A DNA stretch of 64,000 nt from Candidatus Accumulibacter phosphatis. Lineage in GTDB: Bacteria > Pseudomonadota > Gammaproteobacteria > Burkholderiales > Rhodocyclaceae. The notes under the pieces are model-generated. The model searched no databases, had not been told where the DNA came from, and was given only the letters and a program-made list of their open reading frames with translations. Where the stretch lies: assembly GCF_012939955.1 (NCBI RefSeq), contig NZ_SPMY01000053.1:26846-90845 (forward strand), written 5' to 3'. Of the stretch, positions 37,826 to 47,640 are shown in pieces (the first letter of the stretch is position 1; each line of letters begins with the position of its first letter). The translations under genes and the position numbers were made by a program.

Positions 37826-39570
37826 TAGCTCTTGCGCGCGCGGCGCGAGGGTGCTTGCCCTTCCGGGCCGGCGCGCACCAGTGCATAGTCGGCGCTGCGC
37901 ACTTCGCGCAACAGCATGTCGGTTTCGGCATTGCTGATGCCCAGCGATTCCAGGGTTTCGGCCGCCAGGCGCAGGCTGGCTTCGAGTGTCTCGGGATAGG
38001 CTTTGCTGACGCCGGCGCGCAGCAGGGCATCGCAGCTGGCGAGGTCGCGCGCGCGGGCGACGATGCTCACCTGCGGCAGTTGCGAGCGAATCAGCGACGC
38101 GGCGCGAACGGCGGTGTGCCGCTGGTCGATGGTCAGCACCACCAGGTCGACGTTCTGCAAGGACGCAGCGATCAGTAACTGCGGGTCGCCGAGGTCACCG
38201 TAGAACACCGGATGACCTTCGGCGCTCCATTTGGCGACCAATACGGCGTCGGTATCGAAGGCGACGTAGGAGATGCCGGTACTGGCCAGGATGGTTCCTA
38301 CGGTGTGGCCGACGCGGCCATAGCCGCCGATCACCACGCGCACTGCCGATTCGCTGCCCTGCCCGGAGTAGCGGAAGCTCTGGTCAACGCCAACGGGCGC
38401 CGACGCGGCGCGTTGCGCCAGCCAGTTGCCGAGCTTTACCAGCATCGGGGTGAGCAACATGGTGAGTGAAATGACGGCCGCAGCCATGACGAAGACGAGA
38501 TCGTCGATGATCCCCAGCGCTTTCGCGGCGCCGAAGAGCACGAAGCCGAACTCGCCGCCCTGCGCCAGCAGAAAGGACACTTTCAAGGCGATGCGGCGCC
38601 CGCTTCCGAAGCTCAGACAGAGCAGGTAGAGCACGAGGACTTTGATGACGATGATCGCCAGCACGTGCAGGCCGAACTCGAAGGGGTGCTGGACCAGCAC
38701 TCCCACGTCCAGCGACATGCCGACGGCGACGAAGAAGAGGCTCATCAGCAGCCCCTTGTGCGGCTCCATGCCAGCCTCGATCTGCAGGCTGTAGCGTGAG
38801 GTCGAGAGCATCATTCCCATCAGGAAGGCGCCCAGGGCCATGGACATGCCGGCATGGTGCATCGCCCAGGCGGCGATGAACACGGCGCCCATTGCCGCCA
38901 GCAGGAAGGCTTCGCGGTTGTTCCGGCGCGCCAGATGGTCGAGGATCCGCGGCACCAGATAGCGGCCGCCACAGACCACCAGGGCGACCATCGCCGCTGC
39001 CAGGCCGAGCTGCTCCCACAGGGGCATGTCCTTGGGCAGGGGCCCGACGTCGGCGAGAACCGGCACCAGCGCCAGCAGTGGCACGATCGCCAGATCCTGC
39101 ATCAGCAGCACGGCAAACGCTGTCTGACCGTGATGGCTGGCGATTTCGCCCTGATCTCTGAGCATTTGCACCACGAAGGCCGTGGAGGACAGGGCGAAAC
39201 TGAAGCCGATCAGCAGCGCCGTGCTCCAGCGGTGCTCGAAGAGCCAGAAGTAGCCGGCGATCAGCAAAGCGGACAGAACGATCTGCAGCGAACCGAGGCC
39301 GAAGAGCGTGCGCCGTAGATCCCAAAGATGGCGTGGTTTCATCTCCAGGCCGATCAGGAACAGCAGCAGCACCACCCCGAGTTCGGTGAATTGGCGGACG
39401 TCGTCGACGTTGGCGGTAACGAAAGGCCCCGCCGTATGCGGCCCGACGATGATTCCGGTGACCAGCAGGCCAAGCACTGAACCGAGGCCGAAATGCCGAA
39501 ACACGGTAACGGCGATCGCGGCGACGACCAGCAAGAGCACTGCGGAGTCAACGAAAGACTTGGGGTCCAT
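37825..39570 (-). CDS. Kef-type monovalent cation:proton antiporter
   Basis: 581 residues with about twelve membrane helices (1-380), the CPA2 Na+/H+ exchanger fold (GLGSVLGLLVTGIIVGPH; FALSSTAFVVQML; LLMQDLAIVPLLAL). A cytoplasmic TrkA-N domain follows with the nucleotide-binding VVIGGYGRVGHTVG near 410 and a short basic tail. Likely role: K+ efflux in exchange for H+, gated by nucleotide or glutathione-type ligands (KefB/KefC group). No KefF/KefG ancillary gene is adjacent. The C-terminal stop overlaps the end of the 157-bp repeat. Confidence 0.9.
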   Translation of the reverse strand: MDPKSFVDSAVLLLVVAAIAVTVFRHFGLGSVLGLLVTGIIVGPHTAGPFVTANVDDVRQFTELGVVLLLFLIGLEMKPRHLWDLRRTLFGLGSLQIVLSALLIAGYFWLFEHRWSTALLIGFSFALSSTAFVVQMLRDQGEIASHHGQTAFAVLLMQDLAIVPLLALVPVLADVGPLPKDMPLWEQLGLAAAMVALVVCGGRYLVPRILDHLARRNNREAFLLAAMGAVFIAAWAMHHAGMSMALGAFLMGMMLSTSRYSLQIEAGMEPHKGLLMSLFFVAVGMSLDVGVLVQHPFEFGLHVLAIIVIKVLVLYLLCLSFGSGRRIALKVSFLLAQGGEFGFVLFGAAKALGIIDDLVFVMAAAVISLTMLLTPMLVKLGNWLAQRAASAPVGVDQSFRYSGQGSESAVRVVIGGYGRVGHTVGTILASTGISYVAFDTDAVLVAKWSAEGHPVFYGDLGDPQLLIAASLQNVDLVVLTIDQRHTAVRAASLIRSQLPQVSIVARARDLASCDALLRAGVSKAYPETLEASLRLAAETLESLGISNAETDMLLREVRSADYALVRAGPEGQAPSRRARKS

Positions 39571-39739
39571 GGTGCGCTGTCCGAGAACTCGCCGAAGTCG
39601 GTCGAGAGCTCAATACTAACGTGCTTTCGGCCTGCCGGCGCCCGCTCCGGTGGTGCTAAGATCACTCGCTTGGCCGGTTCGCCGCCTGCGGGCAGGGCGG
39701 GCCGTCGAGACTCACTGCATTGAGAAGGAGTGGCAGGTC

Positions 39740-40195
39740 ATGAAGCATGAACACATTCTCGCCGGCTTGTCGCTGGCGCTTGCCTTGTCGCCTTTGGCTC
39801 TGGCGCAAAGTAACTCGCAGCTACAGTTACCGAGTAGCGTGGATGATTATCGCGAGTTGAAGCAAGCGCAACGTGGCGGGCCTTGCGAGCGCTGTGGTGT
39901 CGTCGTCGGGCTACGTTCGGAGAATCGCCAGGCGTCGGCTCGCCGCGATCCGGCCAACGCCGCCCGGCAGAACCCCGCGTCGCCCACTGCGCACATGGTG
40001 ACGACACCGGTTCTCGCTTCCGGCACAATCGTCAAGGATGCGCGCCAGGCGGCGGCGCCGGTGCTGATCTACGTGCTCACCGTTCGCTACGAGGACGGCA
40101 GTTTCGCTTTCCTCGAACAGAGCGACGAGCCGACGGTGCTCAAGGGCGACCGGGTGCGGGTGGTCGAGGGCCGCGTCGAGCTACGCAACGACTAG
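39740..40195 (+). CDS. Exported small protein, SlyB-tail-like
   Basis: 151 residues from the ATG at 39740 (MKHEHILAGLSLALALSP), a clear signal peptide with cleavage expected after LALAQ. The mature part has a CERCG pair (residues about 53-56) and a C-terminal beta-rich unit with VLTVRYEDGSFAFLEQSDEP and GDRVRVVEG, similar to the end of glycine-zipper SlyB-like proteins but without the zipper. Probably periplasmic; function unknown. Confidence 0.65.
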   Translation: MKHEHILAGLSLALALSPLALAQSNSQLQLPSSVDDYRELKQAQRGGPCERCGVVVGLRSENRQASARRDPANAARQNPASPTAHMVTTPVLASGTIVKDARQAAAPVLIYVLTVRYEDGSFAFLEQSDEPTVLKGDRVRVVEGRVELRND

Positions 40196-40223
40196 CTGCA
40201 AGTTCAGTGGATTTCGGTGGCGT

Positions 40224-40713
40224 TCAGTCGAAGTAGTTGCGTGCCGTCTGGAAACGCTGCGCGTAGTAGCTGGCGGCCAGTTTGTCGATGCGCACCTGGC
40301 CGCGGGTCGATGGCGCGTGCACGAAGCGATCATCGCCGATGTAGATACCGACGTGCGAATAAGGGGCGTTGCGGGTGTTGAAGAAGACCAGGTCACCAGG
40401 GCGCAGCTCCGCGCGGTCCACCGGGCGGCCGTGACGCGCGATGTCGGCCGCGCTGCCAGCGACCTTGACGTCGGCTGCCTGTCGGTAGATGTAGCTGACC
40501 ATACCGCTGCAGTCGAAGCCGGCTTCGGGGTTCTTGCCGCCGAAGCGGTAGTTGGTATCGACCAGCCCGAGCGCGAAGATCACCACGTCCATGCCTTTTT
40601 CGCTGGCCAGCGGTCTGTCGGCCGAACTGCTCGCTCGTGGCGCGGGGGGTGCTGCCGCAGGCCACAAGCAGCAATGACAGGACGCTGGCGACGAGGATCT
40701 GTAGTACACGCAT
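40224..40713 (-). CDS. NlpC/P60 lipoprotein peptidase, split by a homopolymer frameshift
   Basis: The ATG at 40713 opens a lipoprotein signal (MRVLQILVASVLSLLLVAC), but that frame leaves the domain. The NlpC/P60 domain (catalytic Cys in GFDCSGMVSY, His in YSHVGIYIGDDRFVHAP) is in another frame to 40224. Taking one G from the G6 run at 40644-40649 yields ACGSTPAPRASSSADRPLAS and a single protein of about 162 residues. NlpC/P60 enzymes cleave peptidoglycan peptides; this one would be anchored in the outer membrane. The alternative open frame from 40763 has no signal sequence. Confidence 0.8.
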
Positions 40714-40757
40714 GACGCACAGTATAAACTGCGGTTTTCAGAAATACGGAGATTGTC

Positions 40758-42209
40758 ATGCATCTGAACGATCCGCGCCTGTTGCGCTCCGACTGCTACA
40801 TCGATGGTCGCTGGGAAGCCGCCGACGATGGCCGAACGCTGGCCGTCATTGACCCGGCAAGTGGTACAGCCATTGCCGATGTGCCGCTGATGACCGCTGT
40901 CGAGACGGTACGAGCGATCGATGCGGCTGCCGTCGCACTGCCGGAGTGGCGGGCAAAGACGGCCAAGGAACGCGCCGCGGTATTACGTCGCTGGTTTGAC
41001 CTGATCCTTGAAAACACCGAGGACCTGGCGCAGTTGATGACTGCCGAATGTGGCAAACCGATTGTCGAGGCGCGTGGGGAGGTGGCTTACGGGGCGTCGT
41101 TTGTCGAGTGGTTTGCCGAAGAGGGCAAGCGTGCCTATGGCGAGAGCATTCCAAGCCCGGCCGCTGATCGGCGCTTGTTGACCATTCGCCAGCCGATCGG
41201 CGTCTGTGCGGCGATCACGCCGTGGAACTTTCCTCTGGCGATGATCACCCGCAAGGTGGCGCCGGCGCTTGCCGCCGGTTGTACGGTGGTCATCAAACCG
41301 GCCGAGCAGACGCCGCTAACGGCGCTGGCGCTGGCCAGGCTGGCACACGACGCCGAACTGCCAGCCGGCGTGTTCAACGTGCTGACCGGCGACCCGAAGA
41401 CCATTGGGGCAACGCTGACCGCCAGCCCGGTGATTCGCAAACTGTCGTTTACCGGTTCGACCGAGGTCGGTCGCCTGCTGATGGCGCAGAGCGCGCCGAC
41501 GATCAAGAAGCTGTCGCTCGAGTTGGGCGGCAACGCGCCATTCATCGTTTTCGATGATGCTGACGTCGATGCGGCGGTCGAAGGCGCGCTGATCGCCAAG
41601 TACCGCAATAGCGGACAGACCTGCGTCTGCGCCAACCGTTTTCTGGTTCAGGACGGCGTCTATGACGCTTTTGTGGCCAAGCTGGCCAGGCGCGTGCAGT
41701 CGCTGCGCGTTGGACCGGGAAGCGACGAAGGCGTCACGCAGGGGCCGTTGATCGACGAAGCTGCGTTGAGCAAGGTGCAGGCGCATATCGAAGACGCGCT
41801 GCGCAAGGGCGCACGGGTGGTGACCGGTGGCAGTCGTCATCAGCGTGGCGGCACTTTCTTTGAACCGACGGTACTCGCCGACGTGAGCAGCGATATGCGC
41901 GTTGCGCAAGAAGAAACCTTTGGCCCGGTCGCCCCGGTATTCAGGTTTGTCGACGAGGCGGAGGCAGTGCACATGGCCAACGACACCGAGTTCGGCCTTG
42001 CCGCCTACTTTTACTCGCGTGACGTGGCGCGTTGTCTGCGCGTCGGCGAAGCGCTCGAATACGGCATGATTGGCATCAATACCGGCTTGATTTCGAACGA
42101 GGTCGCGCCTTTCGGTGGTGTCAAGCAGTCCGGGCTGGGCCGCGAAGGCTCGAAGCACGGGCTTGATGAGTATCTCGAGATCAAGTACCTCTGCTTCAGT
42201 ACCGTTTGA
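40758..42209 (+). CDS. gabD: NADP-type succinate-semialdehyde dehydrogenase
   Basis: 483 residues, full length. Aldehyde dehydrogenase motifs: ITPWNFPLAMITRK, LELGGNAPFIV with the general-base glutamate, and SGQTCVCANRF with the catalytic cysteine. The SGQTCVCANRF form and length match GabD, which oxidises succinate semialdehyde to succinate. No gabT lies next to it. It is divergent from the NlpC/P60 gene. Confidence 0.9.
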   Translation: MHLNDPRLLRSDCYIDGRWEAADDGRTLAVIDPASGTAIADVPLMTAVETVRAIDAAAVALPEWRAKTAKERAAVLRRWFDLILENTEDLAQLMTAECGKPIVEARGEVAYGASFVEWFAEEGKRAYGESIPSPAADRRLLTIRQPIGVCAAITPWNFPLAMITRKVAPALAAGCTVVIKPAEQTPLTALALARLAHDAELPAGVFNVLTGDPKTIGATLTASPVIRKLSFTGSTEVGRLLMAQSAPTIKKLSLELGGNAPFIVFDDADVDAAVEGALIAKYRNSGQTCVCANRFLVQDGVYDAFVAKLARRVQSLRVGPGSDEGVTQGPLIDEAALSKVQAHIEDALRKGARVVTGGSRHQRGGTFFEPTVLADVSSDMRVAQEETFGPVAPVFRFVDEAEAVHMANDTEFGLAAYFYSRDVARCLRVGEALEYGMIGINTGLISNEVAPFGGVKQSGLGREGSKHGLDEYLEIKYLCFSTV

Positions 42210-42300
42210 CGCGCTGTCGGGAATTCCTCTGGCGACGATGCTGGTGCGGGGCGGCTGCAGTGATTTCGCTGTCCTGCACGAGGAAAGTCAGGCGATGGTG

Positions 42301-42906
42301 CTAATCAGCCAACTTCGCGATGCCTTGCATGCTGACCGCCGGTAGCCAGGCGGCAGCGCTGCCGCGGCCGGGGATCAGCGTCTGCGGTGCGATTTCGAGC
42401 AGCGGTGCGATGACGAAAGCGCGCAGGTGCATGCGCGGGTGCGGTATGCGCAGTCGCTGACTATCGACGGTCTGCTCATCGTAAAGCAAGAGGTCGAGGT
42501 CGAGGGTGCGTGGCGCGTGGTGATACTCGCGGCGGCGTCCAAAAAGACGTTCGATGGCGAACAGGGCGTCGAGCAGTTGCGGCGGCGTCAGGCGGGTGTG
42601 CAGGGCGGCGACGGCGTTGATGAAATCGGCCTGGCCGCGGATCGAGCGGTTTCCCACCGGCGCGCTGCGGTACAGTGACGACAGGCGCAGGAGTCGGCAT
42701 TCGGCTACGCCGGCCAGCGCGCGACCAGCCGCACGGACCTGTGCCAGAGGGTCCGCCAGGTTGGCGCCCAGGGCGACGTAGGCCAGGTGCTCGCTGCTGG
42801 TGTCGGTGCAAGAAGTGGACGGGGATGGCAGTCTCTTGGCGTCCGCCCCGCGTTCTGCCGGCTGCGCGGCCTCGTCGCCCAGTACCGCAGCGTCACCGCG
42901 AGTCAT
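42301..42906 (-). CDS. folK: 2-amino-4-hydroxy-6-hydroxymethyldihydropteridine pyrophosphokinase
   Basis: 201 residues. HPPK motifs: AYVALGANLADPLAQ, SSLYRSAPVG, FINAVAAL, and the signature RTLDLDLLLYD followed by RIPHPRMHLRAFV. It makes the pyrophosphate intermediate for dihydropteroate in folate synthesis. The ATG at 42906 overlaps the pcnB stop as ATGA, so the pair is coupled. The first ~40 residues are a low-complexity extension not usual in FolK. A start further in is possible, but no better start codon was evident. Confidence 0.92.
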   Translation of the reverse strand: MTRGDAAVLGDEAAQPAERGADAKRLPSPSTSCTDTSSEHLAYVALGANLADPLAQVRAAGRALAGVAECRLLRLSSLYRSAPVGNRSIRGQADFINAVAALHTRLTPPQLLDALFAIERLFGRRREYHHAPRTLDLDLLLYDEQTVDSQRLRIPHPRMHLRAFVIAPLLEIAPQTLIPGRGSAAAWLPAVSMQGIAKLAD

Positions 42907-44270
42907 TCCGCAGCGTCAGGGTTTTGCCCGGTGTCCTCGCTGGCGCGACGGCGACGGCGCCGGCGTTTCTTGACCGTGCCCGGTGCCGCCGGCAGGAGCA
43001 TCGCCGCGCGGGCCTCATCGCTGGCGTGCAGAAACTCGGTCCACCAGTCGCCGATCTCCTGCGCGACTTCGCCGGACTCGACGCGCAGCAGCAGGAAGTC
43101 GTAGCCGGCTTTGAAACGTGGCTGCTGCAGGACGCCGTAGGCTCGCTTTCCGGAGCGCTGTTCGAAGCGCGGCTGCAGGGCCCAGATGTCCTTGATGTCG
43201 CCGGCGATGCGTCGGGTGATGGCGAGCTTTTCGGCCTGTACGTGCAGGACTTTGTCCATGGCCACGAAAAGTGACAGGATCGCGGGTTCTCCGCTGTTCT
43301 TTAGCGGCTCCCAGGTGGCCAGGACTTGATGCCAGAGCAGGGTGGCGAAAAGGAAGCCCGGTGAGATCGGTTTACCTTCCTCGACGCGCCGGTCGGTGGC
43401 CTCCAGGGCGAGCATCACGAAGCGTTCGCCGAGCGGCTGTTCGAGGATCACGTCGAGCAGCGGCAGGACGCCCTTGTGCAGTCCCTCTTCGCGCAGGCGC
43501 GTGACGCAGCGCAGCGCATGCCCGCAAGTGAGCAGCTTGAGCATCTCGTCAAACAGGCGCGATGGCGGCACGTTGTCGAGCAGATCGGCCATCTCACGGA
43601 TCGGCCGCCGTGCCGCCGGGTCGATGGCCAGCCCGATCTTGGCCGCCAGACGCACTGCCCGCAGCATGCGCACCGGGTCTTCCCGGTAGCGTGTCTTGGG
43701 ATCGCCAATCATGCGCAGGGTTTTCTGCTGCAGGTCGGCGAGGCCGTGGTGGTAGTCGATGATGGTTTCGGAACTGGGGTCGTAGTACAAGGCGTTGACC
43801 GTAAAATCGCGGCGGGCGGCGTCGTCCGACTGGCTGCCAAAAACGTTGTCGCGCAGCAAGCGGCCCTGCGCGTCGGTCTGTGCCTTGTTGCCGCCATGTG
43901 CACCTTCTTCGCCATGATGGCCGCGGAAAGTGGTCACTTCGATAGTTTCCGCGCCCATGCCGACGTGCACGATCTGAAAGCGGCGGCCAATGATCCGCGA
44001 GCGCCGGAAGCAGCGGCGGACCTGCTCCGGTGTGGCGTTGGTGGCGACGTCGAAGTCTTTCGGCGTCAATCCGGCAAGCAGGTCGCGAACCGCACCGCCG
44101 ACGATGTAGGCCTGGTAGCCATTCTGCTGCAAGTCCTCGACGGTCTGCCGGCAGCCACGGCTGATCTGCTCCCGCTGCAGGCCGTGCTGGTCAACCGCGA
44201 TCAGTGCCGGTTCGTTGCGTTTGTCGCTGCTTTTTCTTCCGAGAACGCGGGATATGAACTTGCGGATCAT
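42903..44270 (-). CDS. pcnB: Poly(A) polymerase I
   Basis: 455 residues. Class II nucleotidyltransferase head: AYIVGGAVRDLLAG and the metal-binding KDFDVATNATPEQ, then RRDFTVNALYYD and EDPVRMLRAVRLAAK. It ends in a basic tail (KKRRRRRRR). It adds 3' poly(A) tails that speed RNA decay. A tRNA nucleotidyltransferase is the related alternative, but the length, the basic tail and the folK neighbour favour PcnB. Confidence 0.92.
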   Translation of the reverse strand: MIRKFISRVLGRKSSDKRNEPALIAVDQHGLQREQISRGCRQTVEDLQQNGYQAYIVGGAVRDLLAGLTPKDFDVATNATPEQVRRCFRRSRIIGRRFQIVHVGMGAETIEVTTFRGHHGEEGAHGGNKAQTDAQGRLLRDNVFGSQSDDAARRDFTVNALYYDPSSETIIDYHHGLADLQQKTLRMIGDPKTRYREDPVRMLRAVRLAAKIGLAIDPAARRPIREMADLLDNVPPSRLFDEMLKLLTCGHALRCVTRLREEGLHKGVLPLLDVILEQPLGERFVMLALEATDRRVEEGKPISPGFLFATLLWHQVLATWEPLKNSGEPAILSLFVAMDKVLHVQAEKLAITRRIAGDIKDIWALQPRFEQRSGKRAYGVLQQPRFKAGYDFLLLRVESGEVAQEIGDWWTEFLHASDEARAAMLLPAAPGTVKKRRRRRRRASEDTGQNPDAAE

Positions 44271-44360
44271 CGATGGATTCTTGTTCCTGTGTTGTGGTAC
44301 TCCAGGCGCGGCATCATAGCCGATATTGCTTGCGCCATCAGCGATCGATCGGTGCTGCCG

Positions 44361-45026
44361 TCAGCCCAGGAGGCTGACGACCGGCCAGCCGGCGGATTCG
44401 GCGTGCGCGCGCAGCGTCGGGTCAGGGTCTACCGCCACCGGATGGCTGACCCTCGACAGCAAGGGCAGGTCATTCTGCGAGTCGCTGTAGAACCAGCTGC
44501 GCTCGAAACTTCCCCACCACAGGCCCATCGCTTCAAGCCAGGCCTCGACACGAATGATCTTGCCTTCGCGGAACGACGGTGTGCCCCGTGGCTGGCCTGT
44601 GAAGCGGCCGTTCTCGTGGGCAGGAATGGTGGCAATCAGATGCGCGATACCGAGATTGCGGGCCAGCGGCGCGGTGACGAAGCTGTTGGTAGCGGTGACG
44701 ATGGCGCACAGTGCATCGCTGTCGAGGTGCTGGCGAACCAGGGCGCGTGCCTTGCCACCGACGATCGGCAGGATGTGTCGGCTCATGAACTCGCCGAGCC
44801 AGGCGTCGAGTACCTCGCGTGGGTAGCGCGTCAGCGGCTGCAGCTGGAAATCGAGGAAGAGCTCGATATCGAGCGTGCCGGCCTTGTACTGCTCGTAAAA
44901 CGCGAGGTTGCGCGCTTCGTACAAGGCGCGGTCGAGCACCCCTTTGGCGATCAGGAACTGCGCCCATTCAAAGTCGCTGTCACCAGCGATCAGGGTATTG
45001 TCAAGATCAAAAAGAACAAGATCCAT
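44361..45026 (-). CDS. HAD-family (subfamily IB) phosphatase
   Basis: 221 residues. HAD motifs: LVLFDLDNTLIAGDSD (nucleophile aspartate with the LDNT variant), IVTATNSFVTAPLA, and YSDSQNDLPLLSRV. It resembles the SerB/CicA-like group often found next to hda and pcnB in betaproteobacteria; the substrate is not determined. It is 20 bases downstream of hda and 90 bases upstream of pcnB, all on the minus strand. Confidence 0.85.
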   Translation of the reverse strand: MDLVLFDLDNTLIAGDSDFEWAQFLIAKGVLDRALYEARNLAFYEQYKAGTLDIELFLDFQLQPLTRYPREVLDAWLGEFMSRHILPIVGGKARALVRQHLDSDALCAIVTATNSFVTAPLARNLGIAHLIATIPAHENGRFTGQPRGTPSFREGKIIRVEAWLEAMGLWWGSFERSWFYSDSQNDLPLLSRVSHPVAVDPDPTLRAHAESAGWPVVSLLG

Positions 45027-45046
45027 GGGTAGGCCTTTCGGGCAGC

Positions 45047-45712
45047 TTAGAGCTGCAGTGGCGCCTGCAGGACTTCGCGCAGCAAGCTCAGGGTGACCGG
45101 GCGTTTATGTTCCAGCGAGTAGCGGTCGATGGCCATCAGCAAGGCGCTTAGGCTGCGCATGTCGCGCGGTGCGCGCAGGAAAAGGTAGGCCAGAGCGTCC
45201 GCTGGCAGGGTCAGCCCGCGTGCCCGGGCCTGCTCGCCGAGCGCAGCCAGTTTCTCGGCGTCGCTCAAGGGTTGCAGTCGGTAGACCAGGCTGCTACCGA
45301 GCCGGGTACGCAGATCCTCGCGCAGGACGAGTTGTCGCGGGGGCACGCTGGCCGTCGCGAGGAGGCGCCCGGCGCTGGCGCTTAGGCGATTGATCAGGTT
45401 GAAAAGGCTGATCTGTCCGCCGGCGCTAAGTGCTTCGACGTTGTCGACGGCGTAGGCGCTGTCGTTCGGCGCGCATGGCGACATTGCCGACAGATCGGGG
45501 TCCACTCGCGCATCCGTGTACGCGGCTTCGCTGGCCTGTAGGAGGTGCGATTTACCGGCGCCGGCTTCACCGCAGAGAAAGAACAGCGGCTCGCGGTTGG
45601 CCGGCGCCAGCCAGGAGGCTAATCCGGTCAGCGCTTCACCGTTGCTGCCAACGACGAAATTCTCGAAGCTGGGTCGCTCTTCCGGCAGCAGGTCGAGAAT
45701 CAACTGGCGCAT
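45047..45712 (-). CDS. hda: DnaA regulatory inactivator Hda
   Basis: 221 residues. A DnaA-like AAA+ protein without the DNA-binding domain: FENFVVGSNGEAL, Walker A FLCGEAGAGKSHLLQ, and the arginine-rich DLRTRLGSSLVYRLQPL. Hda with the sliding clamp promotes hydrolysis of DnaA-ATP after initiation. I chose the ATG at 45712 because it gives MRQLILDLLPEE, containing the N-terminal clamp-binding type sequence QLILDL. The frame extends upstream with no support. Divergent from purM. Confidence 0.88.
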   Translation of the reverse strand: MRQLILDLLPEERPSFENFVVGSNGEALTGLASWLAPANREPLFFLCGEAGAGKSHLLQASEAAYTDARVDPDLSAMSPCAPNDSAYAVDNVEALSAGGQISLFNLINRLSASAGRLLATASVPPRQLVLREDLRTRLGSSLVYRLQPLSDAEKLAALGEQARARGLTLPADALAYLFLRAPRDMRSLSALLMAIDRYSLEHKRPVTLSLLREVLQAPLQL

Positions 45713-45856
45713 CTGGAGTAGTTCAAGCTTGCGGGTTTGCGGTGCGATCAGCACGCGGGAGGGCCATTTCGGATAAAATTCGGGATCGGGCAGATCGAAG
45801 TGGCCCATTCTACCACTACGTGGCATCTGCCTGCCTTGCTCGGGACGCGCTACAAG

Positions 45857-46894
45857 ATGACTCTGGAATCTCTCTCCTATCGCGATGCAGGTGTTGACAT
45901 CGACGCCGGCGATGAACTTGTCGAACGTATCAAGCCCTTTGCCAGAAAGACTCTGCGCGAAGGGGTGCTCGGCGGCATCGGCGGCTTCGGCGCCCTGTTC
46001 GAGGTCCCGAAGCGCTATCGCGAGCCGGTTCTGGTCTCCGGGACCGATGGTGTCGGCACCAAACTCAAGCTGGCATTCCAGCTGCGGCGGCATGACACGA
46101 TCGGTATCGACCTGGTGGCGATGAGTGTGAACGACATTCTCGTACAAGGCGCCGAACCGCTCTTCTTCCTCGATTACCTGGCCTGCGGCAAGCTCGATGT
46201 CGGTACTGCGGCGCGCGTCATCAAGGGCATTGCCGAGGGCTGCGAGCGGGCCGGATGTGCCTTGATCGGTGGCGAGACCGCCGAAATGCCGGGGATGTAT
46301 CCCGAAGGCGAATACGATCTGGCCGGTTTTGCGGTCGGCGTTGTCGAAAAGTCGGCAATCATCGATGGGTCGACCATCATTCCCGGTGACGTGCTGCTCG
46401 GCCTCCGGTCATCGGGCGCACATTCCAACGGCTACTCGCTGGTACGCAAGATCATCGCCCGTTCCGGGGCTGATTTAGCGGCGCTTTTCGACGGCGAGCA
46501 GACGCTGGCCGACGCGGCAATGGCGCCGACACGAATCTACGTCAAGCCACTCCTGGCGTTGATGCAGGCGCTGCCGGTCAAAGGCATGGCACACATTACG
46601 GGGGGTGGTTTGACCGGTAACGTGCCGCGCATCCTGCCGGACAATGTTCGCGCCGAGATCGCTCAGGCGGCGTGGCAGCGGCCAAAATTGTTCGACTGGC
46701 TGCAGCAGGAAGGCGGCGTCAGCGATGAGGAAATGCACCGCGTCTTCAACTGCGGGATCGGCATGGTCGTCGTCGTTGCCCGCGAGGACGCACCACAGGC
46801 CGTCAAGATCCTCAACGATGCTGGCGAAGCAGCGCTGGTCATCGGTAGCATCAAGCCGCGCAGCGAGGGCGAAGCGCAGACCACCGTAGTGTGA
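45857..46894 (+). CDS. purM: Phosphoribosylformylglycinamidine cyclo-ligase
   Basis: 345 residues, full length. AIR synthase motifs: [17 protein letters not shown] at the start, [31 protein letters not shown], and [20 protein letters not shown]-dependent ring closure in purine synthesis. The ATG at 45857 is standard for the family, although the ribosome-binding site is weak. Usually a PerM-type gene lies between purM and hda; here the two are directly divergent. Confidence 0.95.
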   Translation: MTLESLSYRDAGVDIDAGDELVERIKPFARKTLREGVLGGIGGFGALFEVPKRYREPVLVSGTDGVGTKLKLAFQLRRHDTIGIDLVAMSVNDILVQGAEPLFFLDYLACGKLDVGTAARVIKGIAEGCERAGCALIGGETAEMPGMYPEGEYDLAGFAVGVVEKSAIIDGSTIIPGDVLLGLRSSGAHSNGYSLVRKIIARSGADLAALFDGEQTLADAAMAPTRIYVKPLLALMQALPVKGMAHITGGGLTGNVPRILPDNVRAEIAQAAWQRPKLFDWLQQEGGVSDEEMHRVFNCGIGMVVVVAREDAPQAVKILNDAGEAALVIGSIKPRSEGEAQTTVV

Positions 46895-46963
46895 GTATGA
46901 GTATGAGTGCTCGGTGCTGACTGCTCAATGAGCTGAGCCCTCCTGGCCGAGCGTGCTTGGCGA

Positions 46964-47302
46964 TCAGACCTTGATGTTGATCTTGACGTCGCCGCCTGCT
47001 TTTCGGCGCCCGTTTTTTGAACGGGTGTCGAGCAAGACGGGGCGCTTTTCCGAGCGCCGTTCCTTCTGCCGCCGCTCGACCACTGCTGGCGGATTCTCCG
47101 CCTGCGTCGGCGTCTTTTCAGGAGCAGCCTCGTGCGGCTCGCGCCGCGGCCGCTCAGGGGCAGGCCAGGGCGGCTTTGGCAGCGCACTCGAAAGGGCGTT
47201 GTTGATGCCTTTGGCGCCGGTTACAGGTTCCGGTTTGCTGACTTCGTCGGATTCTCGGCCGATGTTGGCGACGGGCGGTACCACTTCAGCGGGAATTCTC
47301 AT
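46964..47302 (-). CDS. Conserved-type hypothetical, basic and disordered
   Basis: 112 residues from an ATG at 47302. The first 70 residues are rich in P, E, A and R and look disordered. The C-terminus RRQKERRSEKRPVLLDTRSK followed by NGRRKAGG is basic and resembles short uncharacterised betaproteobacterial proteins with RRxxxRR...VLLDTR. A purine-rich GGAGAGAGCAGGA lies upstream. It may bind nucleic acid; no function is assigned. Confidence 0.5.
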   Translation of the reverse strand: MRIPAEVVPPVANIGRESDEVSKPEPVTGAKGINNALSSALPKPPWPAPERPRREPHEAAPEKTPTQAENPPAVVERRQKERRSEKRPVLLDTRSKNGRRKAGGDVKINIKV

Positions 47303-47640
47303 TGTCCTGCTCTCTCCTATCGCCGTTCAGTTTGCGGTTTGTCGATACAAGCAACAGCTTGACAAAGAATCCGAGCGGTCTGCGGGCAATCAGCAGACAA
47401 TCGGTCAACGGCAAACTCCAGGCCGAACTTTAGCACTGGCGGGCGTGTTCTGCCGGCGGGCTATGCAATCGACTGTGCGGATCGGTCGCACGAGTTCACG
47501 CTCTCCTCGTCGTCGCTGGCGCTGATCTTTGTGCTGGCGCTGCTGGCCATCGGTTTTCTTTCGTAGCGCAGGCGAGTATGCTGTCAAGCTAAGTGCTTGG
47601 CGGTCGTGCGCCGGCTTTGTCTGCCGCGGAGAGGGTGCTC
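47303..47640. other. Gap without a clear gene
   Basis: 338 bases. On the plus strand a frame ending at 47565 codes a membrane-like tail (SSSSLALIFVLALLAIGF) but has no usable start codon. A short ATG frame at 47464 is out of phase with it. This could be a small membrane protein broken by an indel, as elsewhere in this window, or chance. GGAGAGGGTGCTC before 47641 serves the next gene. Confidence 0.35.

Noticed and set aside
47405..47587. Membrane-like peptide tail SSSSLALIFVLALLAIGF in the gap
   Set aside because: No start codon in frame after the preceding stop; only an unproven frameshift would make a gene.
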